From Arachnopeziza araneosa (lineage: Eukaryota > Ascomycota > Leotiomycetes > Helotiales > Arachnopezizaceae), in NCBI GenBank assembly GCA_003988855.1, contig QYAI01000042.1:124001-188000 (forward strand): 64,000 nucleotides of DNA, in the 5' to 3' direction. Made by a program: the position numbers and the translations under genes. The notes under the pieces were generated by a model. It searched no databases. It was not told where the DNA came from and saw only the letters and a program-made list of their open reading frames with translations. Below, one piece after another: positions 1 through 11,400 of the stretch. Each line of letters begins with the position of its first letter. Within the stretch, counting starts at the first letter, position 1.

Positions 1-1925
1 ATCCCTAGCATTTCAGGGAAACCACCGTGGCGCACGAGACTGAATCTTTCTGAGGGGTATTTCAGAGGCAATGCGCGATATCGTCAGTGGCTCACAAATC
101 TAACGGTTTCAATCCGTTCTATAACCTTGTGTGACGTTCTGCTCCCAAACCCCAACAGCAAGGCAGACCGACAGACCGGTTACTGGCATTCTCATGAACC
201 TTTCATCCCACTTGATCTCCCAGGTACGATCGAATCAGGTAGCCGCGACGTACGACTCAGAGCGCCTTGAGGCTGAACTCAACGGATTTTGGCATTGCTG
301 GTAGTTCAACGCGTCTCCCTGCAGCCTTAAAAGCCACAGGACTCCGGTTTTGAAAGTACTCAGTCAAGTCCCTGCAGGAATGGGACATGGTTTTTTTTTG
401 GGGACCAAACAGAAAGGCTGTGGCGTTCAAGCTCGCGTTGTGTACGACTCGAACTGGAGTCCAAGCTCAAGCCTAGGCCTTGAGGATCTGAAGATTTCTT
501 AAGCCACGCATGACTCGAAATCAGGCGTATGTCGGATATGGGAATTTTGGCTTACCACAGCCGGGTACTAAGGTGTCTTTGAACTTGATATCAATAGCTT
601 CATTATGCCGGATTACAGTTTCCCGAGGAAGCAAGAACATATTTTCCTCACATTGTGCGTCTGAAAGTCATGGTAAATCCAGCTTAGACGCGCATGGCAT
701 CGGTCTCCCAGCAAATCAGTCACATTTGCCCGGGGTTTTTAGCCTCCATTCGGCAATCACACACGACTGCACACCTCAGTCATAGCTGGATTGCCAGGAA
801 ACCGACACATCCCGCGTTGATGGTGCTGAAGTCGGAGATTTCTCTTTTAGCTAGTCCTCTAAACCTCGGGGAATACCAAGCTATTGTGGAAAGATGAAAC
901 TGGAAGGAGCAGTGACTGGATCAGATATGTCCCGCAAAGTACTCCGCATTATTCTGTCTCCCTAAACATGGGAGTTGTGTTTCGCAATGTCGAGGCCCAC
1001 TTGCAGTTTCCTTGAAGTTGTTGATACTCAAGTGTCCAGTGAGTTTAGCATATGATAGCCTTAGATATGGTGTAATTTGTAGAATGTTGTTTGATCGGAA
1101 TACTGAGGTATAAAACGAGTCAACAGGATTTTTCCTAGGATTAGCATGAGTGCACCAATAACCGTTAGTGCAATATCTCATCGTCATCCGCAACCCATTT
1201 CCCGGGCCCGCTTAGCCCCCTTTAAACTGGAAGCGAGGCGAGCTTGAATGGCAGAGCCAACAATCGTTCCTTGGATCAACGCCGACAGCTTCACCGTCTC
1301 CACTCATTTCACAAAGATATCTCCGATCATCGATTATCTTTTGCCTCGAAATAAAACATTTCGGCTTTTTATTTGCCGGTCGAAATCGTGTTGATCCACA
1401 TACCCTGTTTAGCAGAAACATTCCTGGCGTGTATCAACTCATCGCGCCCTCGTATGATCGATCCCCAATGGAAAAATGGAGTATGCTTAACTAAGAGCTT
1501 CTAGAACAAGAAAGAATCTTGCTGAACAGCCTCTTATCTAAGACCGGGGATGCGGAAGAGCATGACGGACGGCGATCACATAGAGTTGTTCGGAGAATTT
1601 CCATTATGCCTTGTTGTTTCTTTAGACTGATCTACGTATTTCCAGCTTGAACAAGATAATTCAAACTTCAAAGTGGTGTCATTTTTTCATCTTCATGTGC
1701 ATGGGTTTCATATCTATGGTGCATGATCGTTTCGATAATCCTATGTGCACTGAAGCACCTTGCTTTGGACTTCAAGAACGAAGATCCTCAAAGCGATCCA
1801 TTCGGCTGCAGAACTTATCCCAGCCTGCAGGTACCTCACTAGCATATCTCTGACAGAGTAATTCTGTTTGATGTTGCAGACGATAAATCTCGCCAAGACC
1901 ACATTCGCGGGACTAGGTGAATCAA

Positions 1926-2150
1926 TACTGGGATGTGGTGAATCAGTTGAGATGCTGGATCCTTCTGATGGAATTGATGCAAGTATCGTAACACTTTTGC
2001 ACTGATTGACGTGTTGCGTAAGCCGTAGTTGCGAAAGCAGCCCAACATCCCGTTTTCACAAACGCCCCCCAAGAGCCTTCAGCGGGTTCCATGAGCTTGT
2101 AGCCAACCACATACCAACCATTTACTGCTTCGGCGTTGTTTCCGACAATT
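1926..2150 (-). other. Exon-like open stretch, product unknown
   Basis: On the minus strand an open frame reads through residues such as RIVGNNAEAVNGWYVVGYK and later KTGCWAAFATTAYATRQ, with two further cysteines spaced like a small cysteine-containing domain. It begins just after an in-frame stop and ends at TGA, without an ATG start that fits. It could be one exon of an unrecognised gene, a decayed gene, or chance. I could not find a splice acceptor upstream that connects it to another coding exon in frame, so I do not call it a gene. Confidence 0.15.
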
Positions 2151-2467
2151 CGAGTATATCATAGAGTCTCGGGTTTTGTGAATGGCTGACACACTCGTAT
2201 CTTGTTGATGGAGCACCTTGCTGCAGAGAATCGCGTGCATTCCCCTTCTGCTGTCATTGTCCAGCTGGTCAACTGATCCCCAATCAGAAGTGCATTCACC
2301 TTTCACAAGACCCATCAAAGAACATCTCTTCCCACGAAAGCTGCATCAACATGACAGAGAAGGGACTGGTCATTTTCTCTTGCTTGTTGGGAAAGACGAA
2401 AGGTCGGCTTTGCTCCCAGGAATAAATTCCCAGGCTCTGAAGAATGTGTGGGCGTGTCAACGCCAGT

Positions 2468-2650
2468 CTAGACCCGTGTCCGCCAAGCGTAAGGATGAGG
2501 TTCTCGCGTCACGCTCGGGGAGGCAATCCGTAAGCTAGCTTGTCTCCTGATGAAGATGGCAGCCATATAGCAAATGATGGCCAACAGGCATGCGCCCATG
2601 GCGGAGAATAGGATGACAAACAGAAGAGGCTGATCGACGGTAACGGCCAT
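2468..2650 (-). CDS. Possible 60-residue single-pass membrane microprotein
   Basis: A true ATG start at 2650 opens a 60-codon frame. It has a short N-terminus of about six residues, a strongly hydrophobic segment at about residues 8-32 (LLFVILFSAMGACLLAIICY within it), a basic RRQ stop-transfer motif and a short polar tail. Codon composition looks coding-like. There is no recognised family. It may be a complete microprotein, or the first exon of a longer spliced gene, since the region downstream on this strand also has an open stretch. No neighbour suggests a role. The call rests only on the start codon and the hydropathy. Confidence 0.25.
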   Translation of the reverse strand: MAVTVDQPLLFVILFSAMGACLLAIICYMAAIFIRRQASLRIASPSVTREPHPYAWRTRV

Positions 2651-4162
2651 GATCTGGAATTATTCTGGGCACTTGACTCCTACATTCCTTGCATCAGCTG
2701 CGAGTGACACCCCGAGAGAATTATAGAAGGCAAACCAGACGAGAAGGGCTCGAGCAGGAACCAATCCACTTTCCTGTAGTCTTGTGCAATGGTTTGGTGG
2801 TGGTTAGTCATTTGCCAAAAGCAAAAGCATTCAGCGCTGTTGAACAGCAACGCAAGCGCCAGCGTCAGGGTACCGGGTCAGAAACCTTGTAGAAGACTTT
2901 ACACGTCAATTAAAGCCGAATAAAGATCGGGTTAGGAATATTCTAGGGATAGTGAAGTGAGGACGGCGTAGGAGGTCGGGGCTCGAAAGAGAGACTTGAG
3001 ATTCACGTAGTTGACAATTTGAGAGGAGGTACGATTAAATGGTAAACCATCGACAGTCAAAGCAAGATTTTTGGGAAAGTGTAACCCGGTAGATCGCTGC
3101 TTCTTGCATTCCCGAATTTCAAGAACGTCTACATTAATGTAATTAGTGTGCTGGTGTACGACTCTGCAAAGACATTCAAAACCTGTTGTAGAACAACACA
3201 GTGAGTACTAAGGAATTAGGGGACTAAATATAAACTATACGTATATTTATCATGCTTTATATAGTGAAAAGGAGTTGCACAGCACTCTGGGAGAGATAGC
3301 GAAAGTACAGAACGCTTTTAAAATGCACCAAGCGGATTTTAGATTGTCGGCGTCATCTCTCTTCCAAACCAAACACACGGGACGAAGGATTACTCCACGG
3401 TACACAGTGTCGAGGAATCTATTATATCATAGAATAGGGACAATGTTTTGGTGGTGATGTTGTCGAAGGGTAGTTATGTTTTCTTTTCGGACATCTCTCA
3501 GTTGATGATCAGCACCAAAAGTGGTAAGGCTCCGCAACGGCAAATGCTAGAGCCGAAACGGCGTTTAGCTTGTCTAATTCCGATAGACTCTTGGTTTCTT
3601 TTCCTCAAACCATTCCAATGAAATGCCCAGGGACGAATTCAAGATACTTATCAAGAGTCGGGGTTGCTATCCCAAAAGAGAGAGGGACGTCGTATCAACT
3701 CGTCCGACTCATTTCCGACGCACAGGCGAAGATTCGCAAGCAAAGGTCATTTAAGGATATTAAAACTCTTGAGATCAGGGTCCGACGTCATTTGGACCCA
3801 ACGACCTGGCTCCTGACCGGTATGGGATTTGATCTGAGGATGTGACCTGTCGCCCCAAGGTCGACCTGCTTAAGATCGAGTTCCATCCCGGCATATTGTG
3901 CAGAAGCCGTACTGCATTTGACCAATCCTCTTGTCGTGCACGCCGAACCTACCGAAGTTTTTCAATCTGCAAATGCGGTTGAACCCGCTCGAAATGGTTA
4001 GTTAAAAAGTCTCGGATCGTGAAGCGCTTGGCTGCTTAACCATCATTACTGCAAGCCACGATTTTATATTGCAACCTCCTCAGGTCGACTAGCTGGCTAG
4101 CATGACTAGTCCCTCAACTTTATCGATCCAGCAACCCATCCCACCGCTCGATGGATCGAGGA

Positions 4163-4513
4163 TCAGCGTTGAAGGGTTTCGGGGAGCGTCCCGGAGAAGA
4201 AGCTGATTCTGACATATTCTGGAGGTCCACATCTCTTCTCTGCATTCCCGGCCAACGACGATGGATGTGAGCAAAAGAAATACCATCTGTGCCCAGTACC
4301 GCCCCCAGAATGAGGCTCCAAGTAGGCGATAACAAGATTCGTCAACGCCGTGAGTAATACAAGGCCCTTGTCTGATTCGGAATTTCGACTGTCTGGAGTT
4401 TTATACATACGTAGGCAATGCTGGAGAGGGCTTCTTGGTGTTACGCAGTTCACAGAGCTTGAAATATAAGGCTCGGTGCGTTCCTCACTCTTCTCAATCC
4501 AAGCAGTGCTCAT
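4163..4513 (-). CDS. Weak ORF with a hydrophobic segment, unknown
   Basis: An ATG at 4513 opens a 116-codon frame with a polar N-terminus (MSTAWIEKSEERTEPY), then a hydrophobic stretch LVLLTALTNLVIAYLEP at about residues 51-67. A plausible short intron (donor GTATGT near 4409) could shorten it. It lies about 290 bp from, and is divergent to, the velvet-domain gene start, so it may be only promoter sequence. I do not recognise any family and treat it as a low-confidence hypothetical. Confidence 0.15.
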   Translation of the reverse strand: MSTAWIEKSEERTEPYISSSVNCVTPRSPLQHCLRMYKTPDSRNSESDKGLVLLTALTNLVIAYLEPHSGGGTGHRWYFFCSHPSSLAGNAEKRCGPPEYVRISFFSGTLPETLQR

Positions 4514-4801
4514 GTTTTAACCTTCAGAACGAAGTATAAATCAAGAGCCGTAATTTGACGGACTAGAGTTATACACTTAGCGCTGATAACCCTATTCATG
4601 CTGGTATGCAAGCCTTTAACATTTGACGCAACTAAAATAGTGCACTGTTCGGAACTTCGGGAGCGTGAGTGATCGTTAATGGCTAAGACTTTTGATAGGG
4701 TTGATCTCGACGAACTAAATATTCATCTTGTGAGCCACCAACAACTTTGCAAGAAACAGACACTAACAGGCAATGGACTTCCGTGATAGGAACGAATCAT
4801 T

Positions 4802-5398
4802 ATGCTTGGACTCGCAGTTCAGCCTCCAGCGCAAGCCAAGTCTGGAGTACCTCTCTACCCTCCGCTTGCTGTGCGGCTTCGTGGCGAGTCTAGTATATAT
4901 GAAGAACTCGGTCAAACTTGGGCTGTTGCCACACTCATTCATCAGTCTGGTAGCGTTCTTTACGACAGACTCGGCGGCAAGGTAGCTGATTCTGCTCATC
5001 CGCTTCCTGATAACGAATACAATCGTGGCCGCAGCAATGACCACAATCACAGGCGTAGCCGCCACGATTCCAACTCGAACAGCTCATCCCATGAGAGGGA
5101 TAGGGCGTATTTCTATTTTCCGGATTTGGTTATCCACGAACCAGGGCTGTACAAAATTCGGGTGAGCCTGATGGAGATGGAATATTCTCATGAAGGTCCG
5201 GCAGAGGGAACAGTGAGAGTGCGTGATACTGTTGATACTCGATCCATCGTCGTCGAAGATAGGGGAGACAACAATCGCTCAAGACCGAGTAAGTAGTTGA
5301 GAGAGATCAAAGATGACGCTAAACTTCTTGCAGGCTCGCAGGAACGGGCTTTCTTAAGAATCTTGAAGGACGACGGCCAGGAGGTGCCATCACCCTAG
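4802..5398 (+). CDS. Velvet-domain protein (single velvet domain)
   Basis: Exons 4802-5288 and 5334-5398 give 183 residues. The 45-nt intron (GTAAGT...CAG) restores the frame, and the last exon encodes a velvet-like end (QERAFLRILKDDGQEVPSP). The N-terminal block LAVQPPAQAKSGVPLYPP resembles the velvet 'QQP..ARACG....PP' opening. The core YFYFPDLVIHEPGLYKIR matches the diagnostic FPDL.V...G.YR/KIR strand. Velvet proteins are fungal NF-kB-fold transcription factors that control development and secondary metabolism, often as VeA/VelB/VosA heterodimers. Between the two blocks is a polar His/Arg/Ser/Asn-rich insertion (about residues 78-100), as often seen in the VelB branch. The protein is short, with no tail after the domain, so it is nearly a bare domain. 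I cannot assign VelB, VosA or VelC. ATG 4802 is preceded by an in-frame stop, but a missing 5' exon is possible. Confidence 0.7.
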
Positions 5399-5871
5399 AT
5401 TCTAGGCAGTTCGGCAATGCTGTCCAACTGCAAAAACCAGACCAAAAATCAAAGCCAAAAGTCATGATGTTAAATGAAGCGTAGGGATTGAGCTATTTCA
5501 TCGTCTTTTGGATGTGATCGATATGGAGAGAAGCTTGGAATGGCAGTTCGATGTAGGGCAAGTGGATGACATTGAGCGAGAAATATTGGTATTAATTGGG
5601 AGGAGACTGGTCTTCTTGGGTGATCTGGCCGTGTAGATGCCACCGGATTTCCTGATTAAACACTCATTTGGTTATTCGTTTGCCTAATAAGGCTGTCCAG
5701 TCCAATGGGCCTTAATGAATTATCATTTAAGGCCATCAAGAAGATTCTGCGCAAATGACAATTTTTGATGCAATCACGTGAGCAAGATTTTGCAGAGGAC
5801 TTCCCATTCGAGTCACCCCAGTCATTGACTCATTGTTACTTATAATATCCACACCACATCTCAAGGATTTG
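5399..5871. other. Intergenic, velvet gene to ArgRS
   Basis: Contains the velvet gene 3' flank and the ArgRS promoter/5' UTR. An imperfect 23-bp palindrome lies at about 5710-5732 (CCTTAATGA...TCATTTAAGG). No gene is seen. Confidence 0.4.
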
Positions 5872-8066
5872 ATGAATACCATCTCCCCGAATCTTTCACG
5901 AATATCCCGTCTGGTAATCCAAACCAACCAATACCCATTCAAAAGATTCCTCCCTGCGGCGCGTTGCTGCTTCAAACGCGAATTCTCGAGCACTACACTG
6001 AAAATGGCGACGGCGGGGTCCTCTCTCCCAGAGAGACTCAATGCACTGAGCCTCACTCCTCCACTGCCAAAATACCCCAATTGTTATCCAGACCTAAACC
6101 CTGTCGATATTTACAGAGCACATATCACTTCAATTCTCACAGAGATTACTGGTGTTGATCCTGCTGTCATATACCCCGCGCTTCAATGGACACAAACTTT
6201 AGAGAAAGGAGACTTGGTCCTTCCAGTCCCAGCTTTGCGGGTCAAGGGAAAGAAGCCTCCTGAACTTGCTGCAGAGTGGATAGAAAAGGTGCGTCCTATA
6301 CTTTGCTCGAGCAGAATACGGCTAATATTTCCTGCTCTCTTAGTTTCCTGACTCACCACTCGTTCACAAACCAACGGCAGACGGAACTTTCCTCAAATTC
6401 TTCTTCAAGGCCGACAAGCTTGCAGAGATACTCATACCCTCGATCCTCACGCATAAAACCGCGTTTGGAATAAATTCGAACCTCGGCCTCAGGGATCAGT
6501 CGGATCCAAGTAAGGGAAGAAAGCGAATAATCGTGGAATTCTCTTCGCCAAATATCGCCAAGCCTTTCCATGCTGGCCATCTTCGAAGTACCATCATTGG
6601 TGGATTTCTGTCGAATCTTTATGAAGGCGCCGGCTGGGATGTCGTTCGAATAAACTATTTGGGAGATTGGGGAAAGCAATACGGACTTCTGGCTCTTGCT
6701 TACGAAAAATATGGCAATGAAGAGGCTCTGCTAGTGGATCCAATCAACCATCTTTTTGAAATCTATGTCAAAATTAACCAGGATATGAGTGTGGAAAAAG
6801 ACGAGATCAAAGCATTAGAAACAGCTGGGAAAGATGCCACTCATTTGAAGAACGAAGGATTAGATGAGCAAGCGCGTCGGTATTTTAAGGCAATGACCGA
6901 AAATGACGAAAAGGCAATTGCACTATGGGCGCGGTTCCGAGCACTCAGTATTAAACGGTACAAAGAGACCTACGCCCGGTTAAACATTCGTTTCGATGAT
7001 TACTCTGGTGAGAGTCAAGTCAAGCAAGAAAACATGGACCTTGCTGCTAAGAAGATGGCCGATATGGGAATATCTGAAGAATCGGAAGGCGCAGTCATTG
7101 TCGACTTTACTAAACATGTTCCTGGAAAAGCTGGAAAGAGCCTCGAACGACCTATCATCAAGAAGAAAGATGGTACAGCACTTTACTTAACTCGAGACAT
7201 TAGTGAGATGTTGCAACGAGAAGAAAAATATCATTTCGATCACATGATCTACGTTGTAGCTTCTGCTCAAGATCTTCATTTGAAGCAACTGTTCAAGATC
7301 ATCGAGTTAATGGAATACACAGACCTTGCCAAGAAAGTGCAGCATGTAAATTTTGGTTTAGTCTTGGGCATGAGTACTCGAAAAGGCACCGTCAAGTTCT
7401 TGGATGACATTCTTCGAGATGTCGCGGATAAGATGCACGAAGTAATGCAGAAGAACCAGACCAAGTACGAACAAGTTGAAAATCCACTTGCGGTAGCGGA
7501 CATCCTCGGTATCAGCTCTGTTATGGTACAAGATATGAGTGGCAAACGGTAAGATCACCACTCTCTTTTCTGGAAAATACTAAATAGAATCTCTAGAATC
7601 AATAACTACACTTTCAACATGGAGACCATGACCTCCTTCGAAGGCGACACAGGACCCTACCTCCAATATGCACATGCTCGTCTCTCATCGATAACTCGAC
7701 GAGCGGGTCTCACACCCGAAGAAATCATGACAGCCGACCTTTCACTCCTAACCGAACCCCATGCTATTGACCTCATCCGCGTTATATCACAATACCCAGA
7801 TGTTGTGCAAAACACGCTCAAGACGCTTGAACCGACAACTGTATTGACCTACCTCTTCAAGATGACCCACGCTCTAAGCTCCAGTTACGACCATTTGCGA
7901 ATCGTGGGTAGTGAAAAAGAACTCATGAAGGCGCGGATGGCTTTGTATGATGCGGCGAGGATTGTGCTGAATAATGGGATGCGGTTACTTGGTTTGACAC
8001 CTGTGGAGCGGTCCGTTTCTCCTTCCCCTTTCCCACACAAGATGCTAACTGCAAAATAGAATGTGA
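5872..8066 (+). CDS. Arginyl-tRNA synthetase, cytosolic/mitochondrial
   Basis: Class I aminoacyl-tRNA synthetase charging tRNA-Arg with arginine. Exons 5872-6288, 6344-7548, 7597-8010 and 8060-8066 give 680 residues from the first ATG. An in-frame second ATG at 6004 gives 636 residues, close to fungal cytosolic ArgRS. The 44-residue extension is rich in Arg, Ser and Phe with few acids, and ends in an SST-containing stretch like a mitochondrial presequence, so both isoforms could come from one gene. The HIGH motif appears as HAGHL (about residues 215-219) inside FSSPNIAKPFHAGHLRST. The KMSKS position is the ArgRS-typical MSTRKGTV (about 482). The anticodon-binding domain (DALR-like) includes GDTGPYLQYAHARL. 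The last intron begins GTCCGT and leaves a 7-nt terminal coding exon, which yields the family's usual C-terminus LTPVERM. The gene convergent with it ends 380 bp downstream. Confidence 0.96.
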
Positions 8067-8448
8067 AAGAGGAGATAAAATCTTGAGATGCCGGTCATGC
8101 ATGGTAGATAGGGTAAGGCGTTTTGAAGGCAGCATCACGTAGACACTTTAGAGTCACACTTAGCTGTTAAAAGAGCACTTGATTCCGTCATAACATGGAA
8201 ACTTTCTCGTGTGAAACTGACATGTAATTGCAAAATGGTATATGATCAACTCCTGTATAACCAGCAAGAACTCGGTACTCGGTATCATCAAATCAACCCC
8301 CCACCCCCAAATCATTACATCCATATCTGCATTTTTATCATATCATGACAGACATATTCTCTCCCTCCCTTACTCCCTATTTAAGAAACTCAAAAGCTCC
8401 TCCTCCTTTTGATTTTTAGAACGCCAAAATAGCACCAGAGCCGGATAG
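8067..8448. other. Intergenic between convergent 3' ends
   Basis: Holds the 3' flanks of ArgRS (+) and of the HeLo-like/pseudokinase/protease gene (-). It includes a C-rich tract near 8299-8310. No gene is seen. Confidence 0.5.
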
Positions 8449-11400
8449 TCAACTCACACCCCCGGCCGTCACCATCCCCTCCGAACTCGGACCCCCATTA
8501 CCCTCTTCATCACCCATCACATTCCACACTTTCATAAAATCCATATGTTGCCGCTTACTTATCGTCGCTGTTTTGGGGGATGTAGGATCGCGTGTCATGA
8601 GGCGGATGGGGATGAAGGATTCGTGATCTCTTTGCGATGATAGAGTTGGTAAGGGGTCGAGAAAGGTATTCCCACTCGCATGTATAGATGAGCTATGTAG
8701 AGGTAGTGGCGAGAGAGGCGAGAGAGGCGAGAGGGAAGGTAGTTTGTCGATTTCAGAGGGTGTTGGGGGAAGAGGACGGAGTTTAAGTTCCTGTAGGAGG
8801 GAGGAAATTTCGTCGTCCACTCCTGGTATTGGCGGCGTCGTTTTACTTGTGATTGTTGTATGAGTACCAAATTCTTTTTCTGCTGGATCTGCAAGTTCGG
8901 TAAATGAAGAGTAGAGCTCTTCACCGCCAGGTAAACAAATACTTCTTGCTCCTAACGTCTCCCCAATATCGCGAAGCGATACCTCCATTGGCGCGATATA
9001 GGCGACTTTCTTTCTGTTACTCCACGCTAACACATGTCCACATGCACGACCTTGTTCGTTGTCCACCACCCAAGCGCCGGAATCTCCTGGTACGCCTAGC
9101 TTGCCTGCTACTTGGTAGGAAGAGCTAGGTGTTTGTCTTCCGAAGATCTTGACTATGACNATTCCAGGTAAGATTCGACCAGACTGTAGACCAGATGTGC
9201 GAGCCATGCAATGTACTTCTAGGTCGCCGAACTCTTTAGTTGGGGCTACAGCAATGGGATACGTGCGAGTAGCAGCATTACAAAAGCGTGAACCATTGGG
9301 GATGCGGTTCTCGTCGGGACAGCGAGAAGAATCGAATTCAAAAAGTGCCCAGTCAATTTCATGCACTATATTGTTCTCAACACGCCGGCGAATTCCAGAG
9401 GAAGCGTAAACTTCACCAAGTTGGAAAGAGTCTAGGTGGTCTTCATCGCGAGTTTCTTCGTTAGGGTAAAAGTCGGAGGACACGTCGTCGATGGCAGGTT
9501 GGGTGATGAGGTATTCTTCTCCACAGCCGGCAGGGACACCGCGGATATCGCCTACTTCCATAATAGAGTCATCTTCAGCGTATTGTGAGCAGGTGTCGGA
9601 ATCGGATTGATACTCCGATGCGGCTTCGCCAAGGGAGGAAGAGGAGTCATAGTCTGAGAGGGTGTACATGTACTCTTCTTCGCCAGAGCTGTAGTAAGAA
9701 GATTCGGAATAACTCAAGTCTGGCATATCAAGATGATGCCCAGATGAACGAAGAATTGGAGCCGTTTCTTCGGCTTCGGATTCTTCTCCGTCGGAAGGAT
9801 CATCGAGCATGTGGTGAACAGTCATTCCATAGGATTTGTCGTCAACCATAATCAGACCACCAAACGAGACAGGTGGAAGATGATGGTCGTTGACATAAGC
9901 TCCAATTGAGGCGCCGTTTGTGGGTCGTTCTTGGTGCTCCGCATTTGCAGCTTTGATTTCTCCTGCTTCATTGGCCATAGATCTCTTTGCCCCGTGTTTT
10001 CGCGAGCGGACAACCTTTCCGCGGCAAACTTTTAGCCCATATGTTGACTTGTCATAGACCAGATGTTTTTTAAGAATGCTTCGAACTTTGTTCACACTAG
10101 TGCAGATGACAAGGATGGTGGGTTTAGTTGTAGCAGATGACTCTCCAATACTTTCTAAACTGATTTCGACGGATTCGGGATATTTCCGATAAAAGTGGCG
10201 AAGAACGTGATTAATATGAGGTATTAGACCAGTGTGCCAGAAGTCAAGGTGCTCTTGGTTGATACGAATGGTTGGGTACGTGCGAAGCTTAGGTTTAGAT
10301 TTTTCGACTTTGGGAAGAGAAGCTATAATAATTAGACGGAAGTATGGCAAGCTGGGTAAAGCCACTTACTGATTGGTTTTACTGGAGCAACGGCGGGCTT
10401 TTCAGTCCACCCAATCTTCTCAGTAAACGACGACGGCGGTGGAGTATAAGACGGCTTCTCAGTCCAGCTCGGTCGTCGAGTAGCAGAAGCGCTCGCTGCG
10501 AGGTTAGAGATGGAAGGTGATTTCTGGTCACCCAACATGCGTCGATGAGGAGTAAGCGATTGAGATGCCTTTACAGGTGTCGATGGAATTGGTGGCGAGT
10601 CGTCGCTCTCCTCACTCTCTTCATCAGAACTCTCATCAATGGCGCAACAAGTATCTAGTGCTTTCGATACTTTCCAGAATACCTTCTGATGCATGACATC
10701 AGGTCTGGCTTTTTGAGATAACTCGTCTTCAGGTGCATGCCAACACGCCTGGACAGCCTTGACGTAGAGGCTTCCGCATCGGGTCGCAAGCTGCTTGAAA
10801 ACCGCTGCAGGGTTTTCAGGAAGTGCCGATACGGTTGGGAAGAGGTCGTGAAGAGAAGTCCAAAGACCAATTTCCAAGAGAAGCATGGCCAAGCTGTAAA
10901 GGTCTAAAGACTTGCTTTCAGACGTAAGACGAGTATAACGAGTAGTCCTCGGATCCAACGGGTGCCTATATAGTGAAGTCTTTAGAGTAGAGCCTACTTC
11001 CGAGCTATCTGTAGCGCTATCTGAAAAAAGGTCACAGGAAGCCAGGAAAGATTGTCGCATATTGACTTGAGCCGGATCAAGACGATTTTGAGGCTGATGA
11101 TCGACAAATAAAACGTTGGATGCTATCACATTGCCATGCACAACTCCCTTTGAATGCAAATCAAAGACTGCAGTTGCAATGTTGTGAGCCAGCCGATATT
11201 TTACCTCCAGATTCGGCTCGTTATCTTGACTATAAAGGAGATCTGACAAGATGGTAATAGAGGGTACCCGAGGATATTCAATATCAACAGGTCCAAAATT
11301 TGTAGGCAAAGCGTATAAGAGACAAAATCTGGATTGCTCTGCCTCTTCAAAATAACCAATTAGGTGCAAGAGTCCTGTTAGGGTTATCTCCGATGAGATA

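Larger units (their letters stand above)
1..4762. other. Gene-poor stretch, no recognised gene
   Basis: I see no reading frame here that resembles a known family, and no tRNA or transposase. Open frames are short and mostly start at non-ATG codons or lack coding character. Three weak candidates are listed separately (2468-2650, an exon-like stretch near 1930-2150, and 4163-4513). A run of T at about 390-398 and an A/T-rich patch at 3120-3260 are the only compositional oddities. The stretch could be an old repeat-derived or regulatory region. That is a guess. Confidence 0.5.
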
